From Bacteroidales bacterium (GTDB lineage: Bacteria; Bacteroidota; Bacteroidia; Bacteroidales; UBA7960): a stretch of 40,978 nt of DNA. This document shows positions 25,492 through 34,633 of this stretch, piece by piece. Under the pieces are notes generated by a model that searched no databases, was not told the DNA's origin, and saw only the letters and a list, made by a program, of their open reading frames with translations. Each line of letters begins with the position of its first letter. The first letter of the stretch is position 1. The translations under genes were made by a program, and so were the position numbers. The stretch spans positions 1 through 40,978 of the forward strand of contig JAAYLH010000059.1 of the NCBI GenBank assembly GCA_012521995.1, written 5' to 3'.

Positions 25492-28400
25492 CTTTAAGAA
25501 GACAGGGAAAATCACCAGGACTGCAATCAAGCTAAATACAAGTCCTCCAATGGTGCCTGCTGCAAAGGCAAACCAGAAAGCTTCCTTTTTCCCGATGATA
25601 AATGGGATCAGTCCCAGAATTGTGGATATAATGGTCAGCATTACAGGGAACACCTTATACTGAAAAGCTTTCAGATAAAGGCCCTCCCGTTTCCTGGATG
25701 GTAAAGACCGGCAGAAATGGTTGTAATCGTTGAGGATATATAATCCAGCATTCACCGCCAGGCCACTGAGGAGGATAAAAGCAGCCCATCCCCCCTGGTC
25801 AAAATTCAGGCCAAACAAATAAAAAGTGAGGAATAGTCCTGAAAAGGAAACAGGGATAATGGAAAGAATTGCCAGGGGCTGCAGGAGCGACTCAAGGAGA
25901 ATGGCACAAAGGAAGAAGATGATGGTGATTACCAGGAAAATCAGCAGGTACTGGCTTTTTTCTTCCACGCGCCATGACCAACTTGGGGCGGTGGCTTTAT
26001 AGCCCAGGGGCATTATCCGGTTGATGTCGTCAAGGAGCTGATTTCTTAATCTTTCTTCCAGTACAGGCGGCCCCAGGAAGGTATAGGCAAGCATCAGGCG
26101 GTATTGCTGATTGATTTTGTAAATGTCGTTCCCGATGGGTTTTTTGGCCAGTGTAATACCCTCCCCGGGTTTATAATAACCCACATCCAAACCCATGGGC
26201 AAATTTTCAAGGTCCCAGACGTTGAACTGGAGGTGTTTTTCAGGCACCAGGCTTAGCATGACCGCTTGATCATGAATGAAAAGGGTCTGTGAAGGCCTTT
26301 TCATTACCTGGTCATAAAGGTCCTGGAAAACTTCAAAGCGATTTTTGCCTTGCATGGCAAGCAGCTCCTGGTCAAACTCCAGCAGGAACTCCATTCTGTT
26401 TGGGCTTCGCCAGGGTTCGGCACCATACAAGGCTGGCTTGGAGACCCTGGGGTTTTCACTGGCTTTTGCCATCAGGATTTCCCCGAATCGATACAGTTGT
26501 TCATAATTATACCCCTCCAGGACAATATTTGCGCTGCCTGCGCCTGAGCCCAGCACATTACTGAACCCCTGTCCCACGCCAAATACCCTCCATTCGGCAC
26601 CTCCGATGGAAAGGGCTTTTTGTATTACCTGGTTCTGAAGGATATGGGGAAATGCCCCATGATCGTGTTCCGGTTTAAAAAGAACGCTGATATATCCATT
26701 GTCGGGAGCGTTCACACGGGTTTGAAATTGCTCAATATGTTCAAATCCCTTAAGGAAGTCCTCCATTTGAATCATCGCCTCATTGAGTTGATGAACAGTA
26801 GCCCCGTCGGGCATCTGTCCACGGATGAAAATGGTTGTGCGTTCAGGATCTGAGAAAAAAGACCGCTCGTAAACAAATTGAGAAAACAGCCTGAATGAGC
26901 CCCCCAGGATCTTTTCCAAGGGTCGTTTTAATCTTTGCTGATAAAATGGGGCACCCAGGGTTTTGTTATAGACCATGGCCCCCTTTCCTTCCCCTTCCAA
27001 ACGATTGGGCAGGAGATGAACGGGGAGGCCAAATCCGAGGATAAAGACCAGGATGACCAGCCATCGGAATTTTCTTGCCAGCAGGATAAACTTGAGGTAA
27101 GCATGGCTTGCCCTTACCTTTCGCCTGGAAGATTTGGAAAAAACCTTATGTGCCCGGCCGGCCATTCTAAACTGGGAAAATAATGCGGGAACAAAGAACC
27201 AGGCCACTGCCAGGGAGATGAAGAGGTTGATCAGGACGACTCCTGCGAAATCCTTAAGCTGGACTTGTTGTTGTTCTCCCAGGAGGAATATTACTGAGAG
27301 GCTTCCCATGGTGGTAAAGGTGGCAGCCAGGATGGCCAGGAAGACTTTTTTGTTTTTGTGATTGCGCATATGCTCAATCATCACAATGCTGTTATCGATG
27401 ATGATGCCAAACGACACGGTGATCCCTGCCAGGGAATAGAGGTGAATTTCGATAGCGAACAAATAATACCAGCTCAATGCCACCAATAAGTTAGCCATCA
27501 CGGTAATCAGGATCATCAGGAGGTACCTGGGCTTGCGTGATACCAGAAGGACAAAAAGCATCAGCACGGAGAAAGAGAACAGCATTCTCAGGCCGACGCG
27601 TTTCAGGTCTTTGCGAAAGAATTCGGTATCATCATAGGTCAGGATCAGATCCCATCCTTCAGGGCCTTGATCTTGCCATTGCTCAATGGCAGCACGCGTT
27701 ACATTCGACAGCCTGATCTGGTTCACGCCTCTTTGGGCTGTTATTGCCATCAGGAGGGTGGTTTGACCATTGATCCGGTAATAGCTTCCCGGGGCTTCTT
27801 CCACAAGCCTGACGCTCGCCACATCCGAGAGAAAAACCACCCGTTCATTAAGGTTGGCGACGGGGATAGACTCCCATTGGGGGGAGCGATAATCGCCTGC
27901 CTTCATTAAGGTGGGTAGTTTAAGGGTAAAGGATGTAGAGTCGTTGGTCAGGGAGGACATGCCCAAATAGCTTTCCCCAAAATAGTGATTCAGTGCTTGG
28001 TTGAGGTCACCGGAGGTAAGGCCCCACAACTGCAGTTTTTCAGGACTATAAACCACCTGGTATTCAAAAGGGGTGGTACCATAGAGATTTACGTTTTCGA
28101 TTCCGGGGATTTGAGCGATCAAAGGGAGCAATTGCCTTTCAAGTTGCTGGCTAATGATCTGGGTGGGCAAAGGAGCCACCACGGTATAGGTCAGCAGGGG
28201 ATTATTCCTTCCCGAGGCTCTGCTGACCGCGATGGAAGGATAAGAAACCCCCCGGGGGAAACCGGGATACAATCGCCTGATATGAGAGGCTGCCTCAAAA
28301 CGTATCAGGTCGGAATTCACGCCCTTCTTCAGGCTGATATCGACGTAACCCCTGCCAAACAATGACACGGAACTGATCTCCTTCATTCCCCTGAGGGTGC

Positions 28401-28596
28401 TAAGTGAGGATTCAATTTTTGAGGTCACCTCACGCTCCACCTGCACCGCCGGGGCATCGGGCCAGGAATAGCTGACGCGCAGGGAAGGCAATTCGTCGGA
28501 AGGATGCAACTGAATCCCCAGCAAGGGAATAAACGCCAGCCCCATCAGCATCATTGCTGCAAAAACGATGGTTATGGAAAAGGGCGAGAGACGCAT
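25471..28596 (-). CDS. RND-family efflux permease, second of two
   Basis: This is a 1041-aa inner-membrane proton-driven pump of the AcrB/MdtF type, with 12 membrane helices in two repeats. The TM4 proton-relay region is FGIIIDNSIVMIEHM, with one Asp as in many Bacteroidota RND pumps. The second-half counterpart is GLAVNAGLYILNDYNH, where the position has no acidic residue (normal for this half). The periplasmic porter domains are more divergent than those of the neighbouring permease at 28781-31861. The pair therefore resembles MdtBC-type hetero-oligomers rather than a duplication of one pump. The ATG at 28596 opens directly into helix 1 after a short cytoplasmic stretch. The gap to the other permease is 184 bp. 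Confidence 0.93.
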   Translation of the reverse strand: MRLSPFSITIVFAAMMLMGLAFIPLLGIQLHPSDELPSLRVSYSWPDAPAVQVEREVTSKIESSLSTLRGMKEISSVSLFGRGYVDISLKKGVNSDLIRFEAASHIRRLYPGFPRGVSYPSIAVSRASGRNNPLLTYTVVAPLPTQIISQQLERQLLPLIAQIPGIENVNLYGTTPFEYQVVYSPEKLQLWGLTSGDLNQALNHYFGESYLGMSSLTNDSTSFTLKLPTLMKAGDYRSPQWESIPVANLNERVVFLSDVASVRLVEEAPGSYYRINGQTTLLMAITAQRGVNQIRLSNVTRAAIEQWQDQGPEGWDLILTYDDTEFFRKDLKRVGLRMLFSFSVLMLFVLLVSRKPRYLLMILITVMANLLVALSWYYLFAIEIHLYSLAGITVSFGIIIDNSIVMIEHMRNHKNKKVFLAILAATFTTMGSLSVIFLLGEQQQVQLKDFAGVVLINLFISLAVAWFFVPALFSQFRMAGRAHKVFSKSSRRKVRASHAYLKFILLARKFRWLVILVFILGFGLPVHLLPNRLEGEGKGAMVYNKTLGAPFYQQRLKRPLEKILGGSFRLFSQFVYERSFFSDPERTTIFIRGQMPDGATVHQLNEAMIQMEDFLKGFEHIEQFQTRVNAPDNGYISVLFKPEHDHGAFPHILQNQVIQKALSIGGAEWRVFGVGQGFSNVLGSGAGSANIVLEGYNYEQLYRFGEILMAKASENPRVSKPALYGAEPWRSPNRMEFLLEFDQELLAMQGKNRFEVFQDLYDQVMKRPSQTLFIHDQAVMLSLVPEKHLQFNVWDLENLPMGLDVGYYKPGEGITLAKKPIGNDIYKINQQYRLMLAYTFLGPPVLEERLRNQLLDDINRIMPLGYKATAPSWSWRVEEKSQYLLIFLVITIIFFLCAILLESLLQPLAILSIIPVSFSGLFLTFYLFGLNFDQGGWAAFILLSGLAVNAGLYILNDYNHFCRSLPSRKREGLYLKAFQYKVFPVMLTIISTILGLIPFIIGKKEAFWFAFAAGTIGGLVFSLIAVLVIFPVFLKLGRRFK

Positions 28597-28628
28597 GGGG
28601 GAAAGGGGTTCGAGGTTTCTGGTTCAAG

Positions 28629-28644
28629 CCTGCCGACAGGCAGG
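28629..28644. repeat. CCTGCC-N4-GGCAGG palindrome, copy 2
   Basis: A perfect 6-bp inverted repeat with spacer GACA, plus one extra CAGG, lies in the 184-bp gap between the RND permeases. Similar palindromes spawn the peptide PTGRQ(A)G in Bacteroidota MAG proteins, and both reading frames here contain such remnants. Confidence 0.5.
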
Positions 28645-28780
28645 CAGGGTTTCTGGTATCGGGTATGGGTAACTTCTTTATGGATCAACTCCTCAAATTC
28701 TCAATCACGCCCAATGTATCAACGAGCGGGGGCTTTCACTAACCCTTAAATCATTATTTATCATGGACATAATAACCTTT

Positions 28781-31700
28781 TTACTTTTTACTTTTTACTT
28801 CCTTCATTTTACCTTCTCTTCGCATAAACAGGTAATAATACAACACAGGGATAAAATACAGGCTCACCAGAGTGCCCAGTCCAAGCCCCCCCATAACCAC
28901 CAGTGCGAGAGGTTTCTGGAGGTCACCGCCCATTCCTGAGATAAACAGGATGGGAACCAAGGCAAAGATGGTCGTGATGCTTGTCATCAGGATGGGCTTA
29001 AGCCGATAATGTCCTGCAGTAAACAGTGCCCTGATCAGGGACATCCCTCCAGCCCTCAAGCGATTGATGGTATCAATTTTCAGGATGCTATCGTTGATGG
29101 TGATCCCGGCCATAACCACCAGACCTATCATGGACATCATATTCAGGGATTCGCCAAACAGGACAAGCATGATCAGGGCCCCAACGGTTGACAGGGGTAC
29201 TTCAAGCAAAACGATGAGGGGCAGGCTCAGCGATTCAAACTGGGCTGCCAGGATAAAAAACAGCAGCATCAGGGCCACCAAGCCAATGATAGCCAACTCA
29301 CGCACCAACACCTTGCGGGCAAATACGCTTCCCGAAAATCCGGCCTCAAAATGAGGGTTGGAATCAAGGGCTGCACGGGTTTTGGCAATCACCTGAGGGA
29401 CCTGAGCAGCCTGAACTTCTATGGCAAGGGGGTAATACTCCCCTTCAGATCCGGCGGTAATCACCTGGAGGTCACTACTCCTTCCCTGCTTCAGCAAGAG
29501 CTGCAGTGGTATCTCCATTCCATCGCGGTTGTTTACCGTGCGGGTATGCAGCATTTCAGTCAGGCTAACCTGGGGCGATGCCACTTTCACGGGGATGAAT
29601 GAACGGTTGTCCATCAGGGTAATGACCTGATTTTCGTTGAATATCCTCGAAAGGCTTCGCTGCAGGGCATTCATATCAACGCGGTACAGGGCCATCCGTT
29701 GCATATCCACTTCCAGCAGGATGTTCTGCTGAAGCGACACAGGCTCAAATTCCAACCCAGGGAGGACCTTTTTCAGGGAATCGATGGTTTCTTCCAGATA
29801 TGCTGCTAAATCACTACCAAAGTGTTGCCGGGGTTTAAGCCTAATCTCCAGGGGTGGCTGGCGGTCGCCAAACACCTGGTCGAAGAGGTTGCCATCCTGG
29901 TGAAACTGCAGGATGGCCTCAGGATAATGAATCCTGAGGTATTCTCTGATCCTGTTTTCCAGGGCAAGAATAGCCGGCTCGCTGGGGGCAAGCAGGTAAA
30001 CAAGGCTTTGCTGCCGAGTGTTGTTATGGAGGTTTTCGAGCAAAAACTGCTGACGACCAGCCTGAACCGTGCTCAGTTCGACTTCGTCGCCCAACTGGAA
30101 TAGCAATTCATCCAAACGTTTCAGGTTCTCTTCTATGTGTATGTTTTCGTTCCAGTCGATCCAGGCGAGGGTAGCCTGGCGATGCATCAACGGCATCCGT
30201 TCTTTATCGACGAAATAAAACAAAAGGGGCAAGGCAATTACCAGCAGGGCCACGATAATCCAAACCACCCACTGCCGCCGCATCACAAAATGAAATCCAC
30301 GGGTGTAGATACTTTCATAATCGATGGGGTTGAGCCTGAAAAGAAAGCCCCTTGCCGGGTCTTCCCATTTCTGATAGAGGACATAATACAGTACAGGGAT
30401 GAAGGTCATGGCCACCGCCAGCGACACCAGCAAGCCAATGGTGATCGCCATTGCCTGGTCAAAAAACAAGGACCCTGCCAGCCCGCTTATGAATACCAGG
30501 GGGATAAACACCGAACAAGTAGTCAGCACAGAGCTAAGGAGCGGGGTAAACACTTCGTGGGTTCCAGCAATGCAGGCATCATGCAGGGACTTTCCCTGAC
30601 TTCGATAACGGGTAATATTGTCAATGACAATGATGGAGTTATCCATCATCATTCCAATGCACAGAATCATTCCTGAAATGGAAATAATGTTCACCGACAT
30701 TCCGGCCAGGAAGAAGAAAAGCAGGGAGAATATCATAGCAGCAGGCACTGACAGCATGATGATCCAGGGGGTGCGGGGGTCGCGGAGGAAAAAGAACATC
30801 ACCAGGAAAGCCAGGATGGCTCCTATGACAAGGGTTTGACCAAGGTTAACCAAGGTGATGTCAAGGAGTTTGGTCTGATCGCGATTGACGTTAAACTGAA
30901 GGTGGGGATAATCGTTTTCAAATTGCCTGACCATATGATGCAGCTCCTCCTTCAGGTCCTGCATCCTTGCGTCGCCCTGCTTGATGATAGCCAGACTGAT
31001 GGCCCTTTGGTTTTGCGATAGCACCATTCCTTCGGGCTCACGCACCCTGTTCTCTATCTTGCACAGTTCGCCCACCTGCCAAACCCTGCCCTGATGTTCG
31101 AGGTATAGCCCTGCAATATCGGCGGCGCTGATAAGCTGGCCTCCCACCCTTACGTGATACTGGTATTGCTTATCGCGTAAAATGATATTCCCCAGGCTGA
31201 GATTGGCTGCCCTTATGGTATTTTCAATGGCCTCAGGCGCCATCCCCAGTGAATGCAGCAACTCCCTGTCGGGGGTTACCACGATCTCGGCAAAGGAACG
31301 CCCGCTCATATCGGCCATGGCCACCTGGGGGATCTGCTCCAGCCGGCGGCGAATGATTTCATCAACGAAATTGCTGAGCTCAAGGAAGGCTTGTTCACCC
31401 GTATGGTCTTTTATGCCAAGGCTGTCTTTTCTGAGGCTCACATCGAGGTAAAAAACAGGGATATCGGAGGCGCTGGCTTTAATGACAGCCGGGCGGTTCA
31501 GGTCACGGGGCAGAGATGCCACGGCTTTATCCACCTGTTCATTAACCTCGATGTAAGCCAGATCAACATTGGTGCCGTAGTCAAACTCAAGGCTGATCAG
31601 CCCGCTGCCGTCGCGGGCTTCCGATTTCAGCTCAGCCATCCTGTTCACCTGCATCAGGTGCATCCTGAGGCGGTCCATTACAGCCCCTTCCAGTTCTCGT

Positions 31701-31861
31701 GCCGAATAGGCGGGAGCCTCAACGCGAACGCTGATGCGTGGAATGTCGATATCGGGCACAAGGGAAACGGGCAACTGCCTGCCTGCCACCAGCCCCAGGG
31801 CCAGCAAACCCAGGAATGTCATCATTACCGCAATGGGGCGTTTTATCAGGAAACCCACCAT
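28781..31861 (-). CDS. RND-family efflux permease, first of two
   Basis: This 1026-aa protein starts MVGFLIKRPIAVMMTFLGLL, the typical RND opening. It keeps the family's PAYSARELEGAVMDRLR block and the TM4 region GMMMDNSIIVIDNITRY with the proton-relay Asp. The second half has VVMAGITINDSILKIDTINR. It is a proton antiporter that should accept substrate in the periplasm and pass it to a TolC channel. It starts 4 bp downstream of the adaptor gene (31865), giving tight coupling. The tail (MRREGKMKEVKSKK) is strongly basic. The substrate is unknown. Confidence 0.95.
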   Translation of the reverse strand: MVGFLIKRPIAVMMTFLGLLALGLVAGRQLPVSLVPDIDIPRISVRVEAPAYSARELEGAVMDRLRMHLMQVNRMAELKSEARDGSGLISLEFDYGTNVDLAYIEVNEQVDKAVASLPRDLNRPAVIKASASDIPVFYLDVSLRKDSLGIKDHTGEQAFLELSNFVDEIIRRRLEQIPQVAMADMSGRSFAEIVVTPDRELLHSLGMAPEAIENTIRAANLSLGNIILRDKQYQYHVRVGGQLISAADIAGLYLEHQGRVWQVGELCKIENRVREPEGMVLSQNQRAISLAIIKQGDARMQDLKEELHHMVRQFENDYPHLQFNVNRDQTKLLDITLVNLGQTLVIGAILAFLVMFFFLRDPRTPWIIMLSVPAAMIFSLLFFFLAGMSVNIISISGMILCIGMMMDNSIIVIDNITRYRSQGKSLHDACIAGTHEVFTPLLSSVLTTCSVFIPLVFISGLAGSLFFDQAMAITIGLLVSLAVAMTFIPVLYYVLYQKWEDPARGFLFRLNPIDYESIYTRGFHFVMRRQWVVWIIVALLVIALPLLFYFVDKERMPLMHRQATLAWIDWNENIHIEENLKRLDELLFQLGDEVELSTVQAGRQQFLLENLHNNTRQQSLVYLLAPSEPAILALENRIREYLRIHYPEAILQFHQDGNLFDQVFGDRQPPLEIRLKPRQHFGSDLAAYLEETIDSLKKVLPGLEFEPVSLQQNILLEVDMQRMALYRVDMNALQRSLSRIFNENQVITLMDNRSFIPVKVASPQVSLTEMLHTRTVNNRDGMEIPLQLLLKQGRSSDLQVITAGSEGEYYPLAIEVQAAQVPQVIAKTRAALDSNPHFEAGFSGSVFARKVLVRELAIIGLVALMLLFFILAAQFESLSLPLIVLLEVPLSTVGALIMLVLFGESLNMMSMIGLVVMAGITINDSILKIDTINRLRAGGMSLIRALFTAGHYRLKPILMTSITTIFALVPILFISGMGGDLQKPLALVVMGGLGLGTLVSLYFIPVLYYYLFMRREGKMKEVKSKK

Positions 31862-31864
31862 AGC

Positions 31865-32965
31865 TTATTGAATTTTTACCAATGAGCCGTGGGCCAGGTT
31901 CATATTGCCCGACACAATGACTGTGTCGCCCGGCTGCAGGCTGGCCACCCTGTCGGGATTGGCCATCACACTGAAATGGCTGCTGTTTTGATGAATGATG
32001 TTTACGTAGGTCCATTCGGCCCGCCCCCCGGCATATTTAAACAACACCTCCAGGTTGTCGCGATAAAGCACTGCCTGGCGGGGCACCACCAATTGTTTGG
32101 GGACTTCGCGTTTAACCTTCACCCGCACATTCATTCCGTCGAGCAAGTCGCCTGCCGGACTAATCAGGGCGGTGACCTGCACCCGTCCATGCTCGTCAAC
32201 CATTGGATTGACCGCTAAAACCTCTCCCTGGCGGATGATGCCCGGCATACCAAAGGGTTCAATTTCCACCTTCAGGCCTGGTGCAATCCAGGGCAGCTCA
32301 TTTTCCATCACGGGAAACTCAGCCAGGAAAGCGCTGTTGTCGATGAGGGTGCAGAACACTTCGCCCGGGTTAACCCTTTCAAAAGCCTGAACGGTAATGC
32401 CGGCCACAGCCCCCGCATAAGGGGCCTTGACAAGGGTCTTTTCAAGGTCTTCATGCAGATGGCGCAGTTCGCTGCTGGCCTCACTGTAGCCTGAAGTGAT
32501 GGAGGCCATTTGCCAGATTTCCGAGGGCACCGCCAGGCTGTCATTAAGGGTATAGCCACGCCCCAGCAGCAGATCTTCCATTTCGATGGAAACACGGGCA
32601 AAGCGCAAACGGGCCTGTTCCAGCCGACGTTCCAGGTTCTCACGGCTCAACTGTGCCAACCCCTGTCCGGCCTTCACCTGCTGCCCGTTTTGCACCATCA
32701 GGCCAACCAACTCCTCGCCAAAGGGATAGGCAATACGGCTTTTGCGGCGGGCACGCAACTTGCCATTGCTGATCAGTTCAAGGGTAAAGGTGGAGGGTTC
32801 AATAATCGTTACCTCAACGGCCGTTACAAATTCTGAGACAACCTCAGTTACCCTTTCCGTCTCACCTTCACCCCCTGACGAGTTGCGGCAGGAGAAAAAA
32901 AGACTGGAAAAAATGAACAGGCCAAGAGCCATTTTCAAAACGAACAGGAGCCGGCAGTTCTTCAT
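31865..32965 (-). CDS. RND periplasmic adaptor (membrane fusion lipoprotein)
   Basis: This 366-aa adaptor links the RND pump to the outer-membrane channel. A lipoprotein signal peptide ends at the lipobox LFFSC with lipidated Cys26. A barrel-sandwich/lipoyl domain follows (LRARRKSRIAYPFGEELVGLM), then a short helical hairpin, then beta-barrel and membrane-proximal domains (VEIEPFGMPGIIRQGEVLAV, RVKVKREVPKQLVVPRQAVL). It is the first gene of the efflux operon, with a possible TATTTTTG -7 box directly before the start (32970-32977). This is the only adaptor seen for two permeases. Confidence 0.95.
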   Translation of the reverse strand: MKNCRLLFVLKMALGLFIFSSLFFSCRNSSGGEGETERVTEVVSEFVTAVEVTIIEPSTFTLELISNGKLRARRKSRIAYPFGEELVGLMVQNGQQVKAGQGLAQLSRENLERRLEQARLRFARVSIEMEDLLLGRGYTLNDSLAVPSEIWQMASITSGYSEASSELRHLHEDLEKTLVKAPYAGAVAGITVQAFERVNPGEVFCTLIDNSAFLAEFPVMENELPWIAPGLKVEIEPFGMPGIIRQGEVLAVNPMVDEHGRVQVTALISPAGDLLDGMNVRVKVKREVPKQLVVPRQAVLYRDNLEVLFKYAGGRAEWTYVNIIHQNSSHFSVMANPDRVASLQPGDTVIVSGNMNLAHGSLVKIQ

Positions 32966-33109
32966 ATGTCAAAAATATGGTTTACCTTATGATTTACCAA
33001 AAATAAAGATAAAAAACTTTAGTTTTGAAATATTTTTTTGCAAAATATATCAACAATAAACAGTTCCGAGTCATAATGCATTGAAAGCTTCAATTTATTC
33101 GCTGAAAAA

Positions 33110-34306
33110 TCAAAAATCCTTCAGCTTAATGAATGCAATGATTGGGTTATCGTTCAAATGAACCTCACCCAGTCCGTTTATTTCTTTTTTCATCTCTGCG
33201 TCATTGAGATGAAAGGCAGGGACAATAACTTCCACCAGGTAATCATCCATAACTACATCCAACCCAATTCCCCGAAAGGTCTTCTTCGAAAAAAAACGTT
33301 CGGGGAAATCCGTTAGGTCATTGATTACTGTTTTGGTATGGTAACTAGCCCCTGAATCAAAAGATTTAATAAAAAAACGGTAGTTCGATTCGTGGTAAAA
33401 ATCATTGGGGTGGGTGAATTGTATGTAAGAAAAAAATAAAACATTTTCATTGTTTGCAAGAAGGACCGGAAAAGAGGCAAGCCCCTGGCTTTTTGCAAGA
33501 TATTCCAATTGCTTGCTAAGAGGCTGAAACCCCACTTCATTATCAATACCCATCTTACCAAAATCTAACGCCAGGCAGGGCCGGGCCTCCATTCCATTGA
33601 TCTGATAAAAATTGTTATCAAACATAAAAGAAGCAAAAAGTTCACCCTTTTCATTTCCAACAAAGCTTTCCGCAAAGGGCGAAAAACCGCTGCCTGAAGT
33701 ATCAATGGCCTTATCCCGAATTTTATTTACTATTTCGCCTCCTTTTAATATCAACAGGTCAGCATTGGTTTTTTGCCCATCAACCAAATTATCAATTTGC
33801 TGAGTGGCAAAGTAATAGGTGTCATTCCTTTTCCTGACCGAATTGGCTGTTATTAAAGGCAGCGGAGAAAAAGAAACAAAATCAAAGGAAATATTTTTGT
33901 ATTTTATGACTCCAAATCCCTCCCCGCTGAAAGTTATCAGTTCCAGAAAGGATTCATCCTCATCAACAATGACCGGCCCTAATCCAAGGTATTCTCCGGG
34001 GCCATTACCTCTTCTGTCCAATTTGGAAACAAATGATCCGTCCCTGTTGAACACCAACACACTATGACTGCTGATGTCTAATACATATATGTATTTATCT
34101 CTTATGATAACAGAATGAACTCTTCCTATTACATTACCTGAATCATTCTGCAATTGGACAAGGCTAATTTCTTCTGCAATCTGTGAAATATTCATCTCTT
34201 CTCTAACAGGTTCAGAATAAACATTAATAGTTTCAACTGCTTCCTCATTCAAACAGCCAACGAGCAAACTCGTTAAGGTTACAAGGATTAACCCCAGGGC
34301 TTTCAT
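33110..34306 (-). CDS. 6-bladed beta-propeller lipoprotein (module 3)
   Basis: This 398-aa protein starts at the ATG at 34306, which gives a short lipoprotein signal with lipobox LLVGC (Cys18). An ATG at 34342 would add 12 residues and is a fair alternative. The signature LDRRGNGPGEY (96-106) after a blade with HSVLVFNRDGSFV identifies the 6-bladed propeller group (NHL-like, PF17170-type) found in Bacteroidota. About six blades of roughly 50 residues follow. The family's function is unknown; propellers usually bind ligands or proteins. The gene directly follows peptide 1 (34359-34526) and has no thioredoxin-like gene after it, unlike modules 1 and 2. No transmembrane helix lies beyond the signal. 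Confidence 0.85.
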   Translation of the reverse strand: MKALGLILVTLTSLLVGCLNEEAVETINVYSEPVREEMNISQIAEEISLVQLQNDSGNVIGRVHSVIIRDKYIYVLDISSHSVLVFNRDGSFVSKLDRRGNGPGEYLGLGPVIVDEDESFLELITFSGEGFGVIKYKNISFDFVSFSPLPLITANSVRKRNDTYYFATQQIDNLVDGQKTNADLLILKGGEIVNKIRDKAIDTSGSGFSPFAESFVGNEKGELFASFMFDNNFYQINGMEARPCLALDFGKMGIDNEVGFQPLSKQLEYLAKSQGLASFPVLLANNENVLFFSYIQFTHPNDFYHESNYRFFIKSFDSGASYHTKTVINDLTDFPERFFSKKTFRGIGLDVVMDDYLVEVIVPAFHLNDAEMKKEINGLGEVHLNDNPIIAFIKLKDF

Positions 34307-34358
34307 TTTTCCGCGTACATCAAGTAACAGTTTAGTCCTCATGGTAAGAAATTTTTCA

Positions 34359-34526
34359 TTAAAAAAATCCATTGCATAATTTTTGAAAAGTCACCTCAAT
34401 TATCAGGTCTGATTTTTGCCCAATAATTGAGGCGACAATGGGATCAGCCAGCACATTATTCCCGATCAAAAACAGCGCACCGGCAGCAAAGGCAAGCAGC
34501 AAAAAGTTTTTACGAATGGTTTTCAT
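34359..34526 (-). CDS. Small secreted peptide 1 (Cys-poor)
   Basis: This is a 55-aa precursor with a start ATG at 34526. The first 28 residues (MKTIRKNFLLLAFAAGALFL then IGNNVLAD) are almost the same as those of peptide 2; the DNA differs at about 7 of 84 positions by my count. It looks like a type-I signal peptide cleaved after NNVLA. The mature part is different from peptide 2: about 27 residues, a single Cys near the C-terminus, no known domain. It is the first gene of module 3, and the propeller starts 52 bp after its stop. It could be a decayed relative of peptide 2, or a true Cys-poor version. Confidence 0.7.
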   Translation of the reverse strand: MKTIRKNFLLLAFAAGALFLIGNNVLADPIVASIIGQKSDLIIEVTFQKLCNGFF

Positions 34527-34586
34527 AATTTCTGATTTTTTTGGAAACAACATTATTTTTATTGCCCGATATATCCTTTCACGGGC

Positions 34587-34602
34587 GCAGTTTGGAAACT
34601 GC
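34587..34602. promoter_or_regulatory. Palindromic operator-like site upstream of peptide 1
   Basis: GCAGTTTGGAAACTGC is a perfect palindrome with 7-bp arms, 61 bp upstream of the peptide 1 ATG. A matching palindrome is at 40957-40972, 64 bp upstream of peptide 3. It lies inside a 47-bp block (34561-34607) that recurs at 40931-40977 with about 40 of 47 identical positions. Confidence 0.55.
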
Positions 34603-34620
34603 CAATTGCTAATTTCTATT

Positions 34621-34628
34621 TATCTTTG
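34621..34628 (+). promoter_or_regulatory. Promoter -7 box of small RNA copy A
   Basis: TATCTTTG faces right, away from peptide 1. A TTTG is 26 bp upstream (34591-34594). The same TTG-N26-TATCTTTG arrangement precedes copy B. Confidence 0.5.
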
Positions 34629-34633
34629 CCTAA

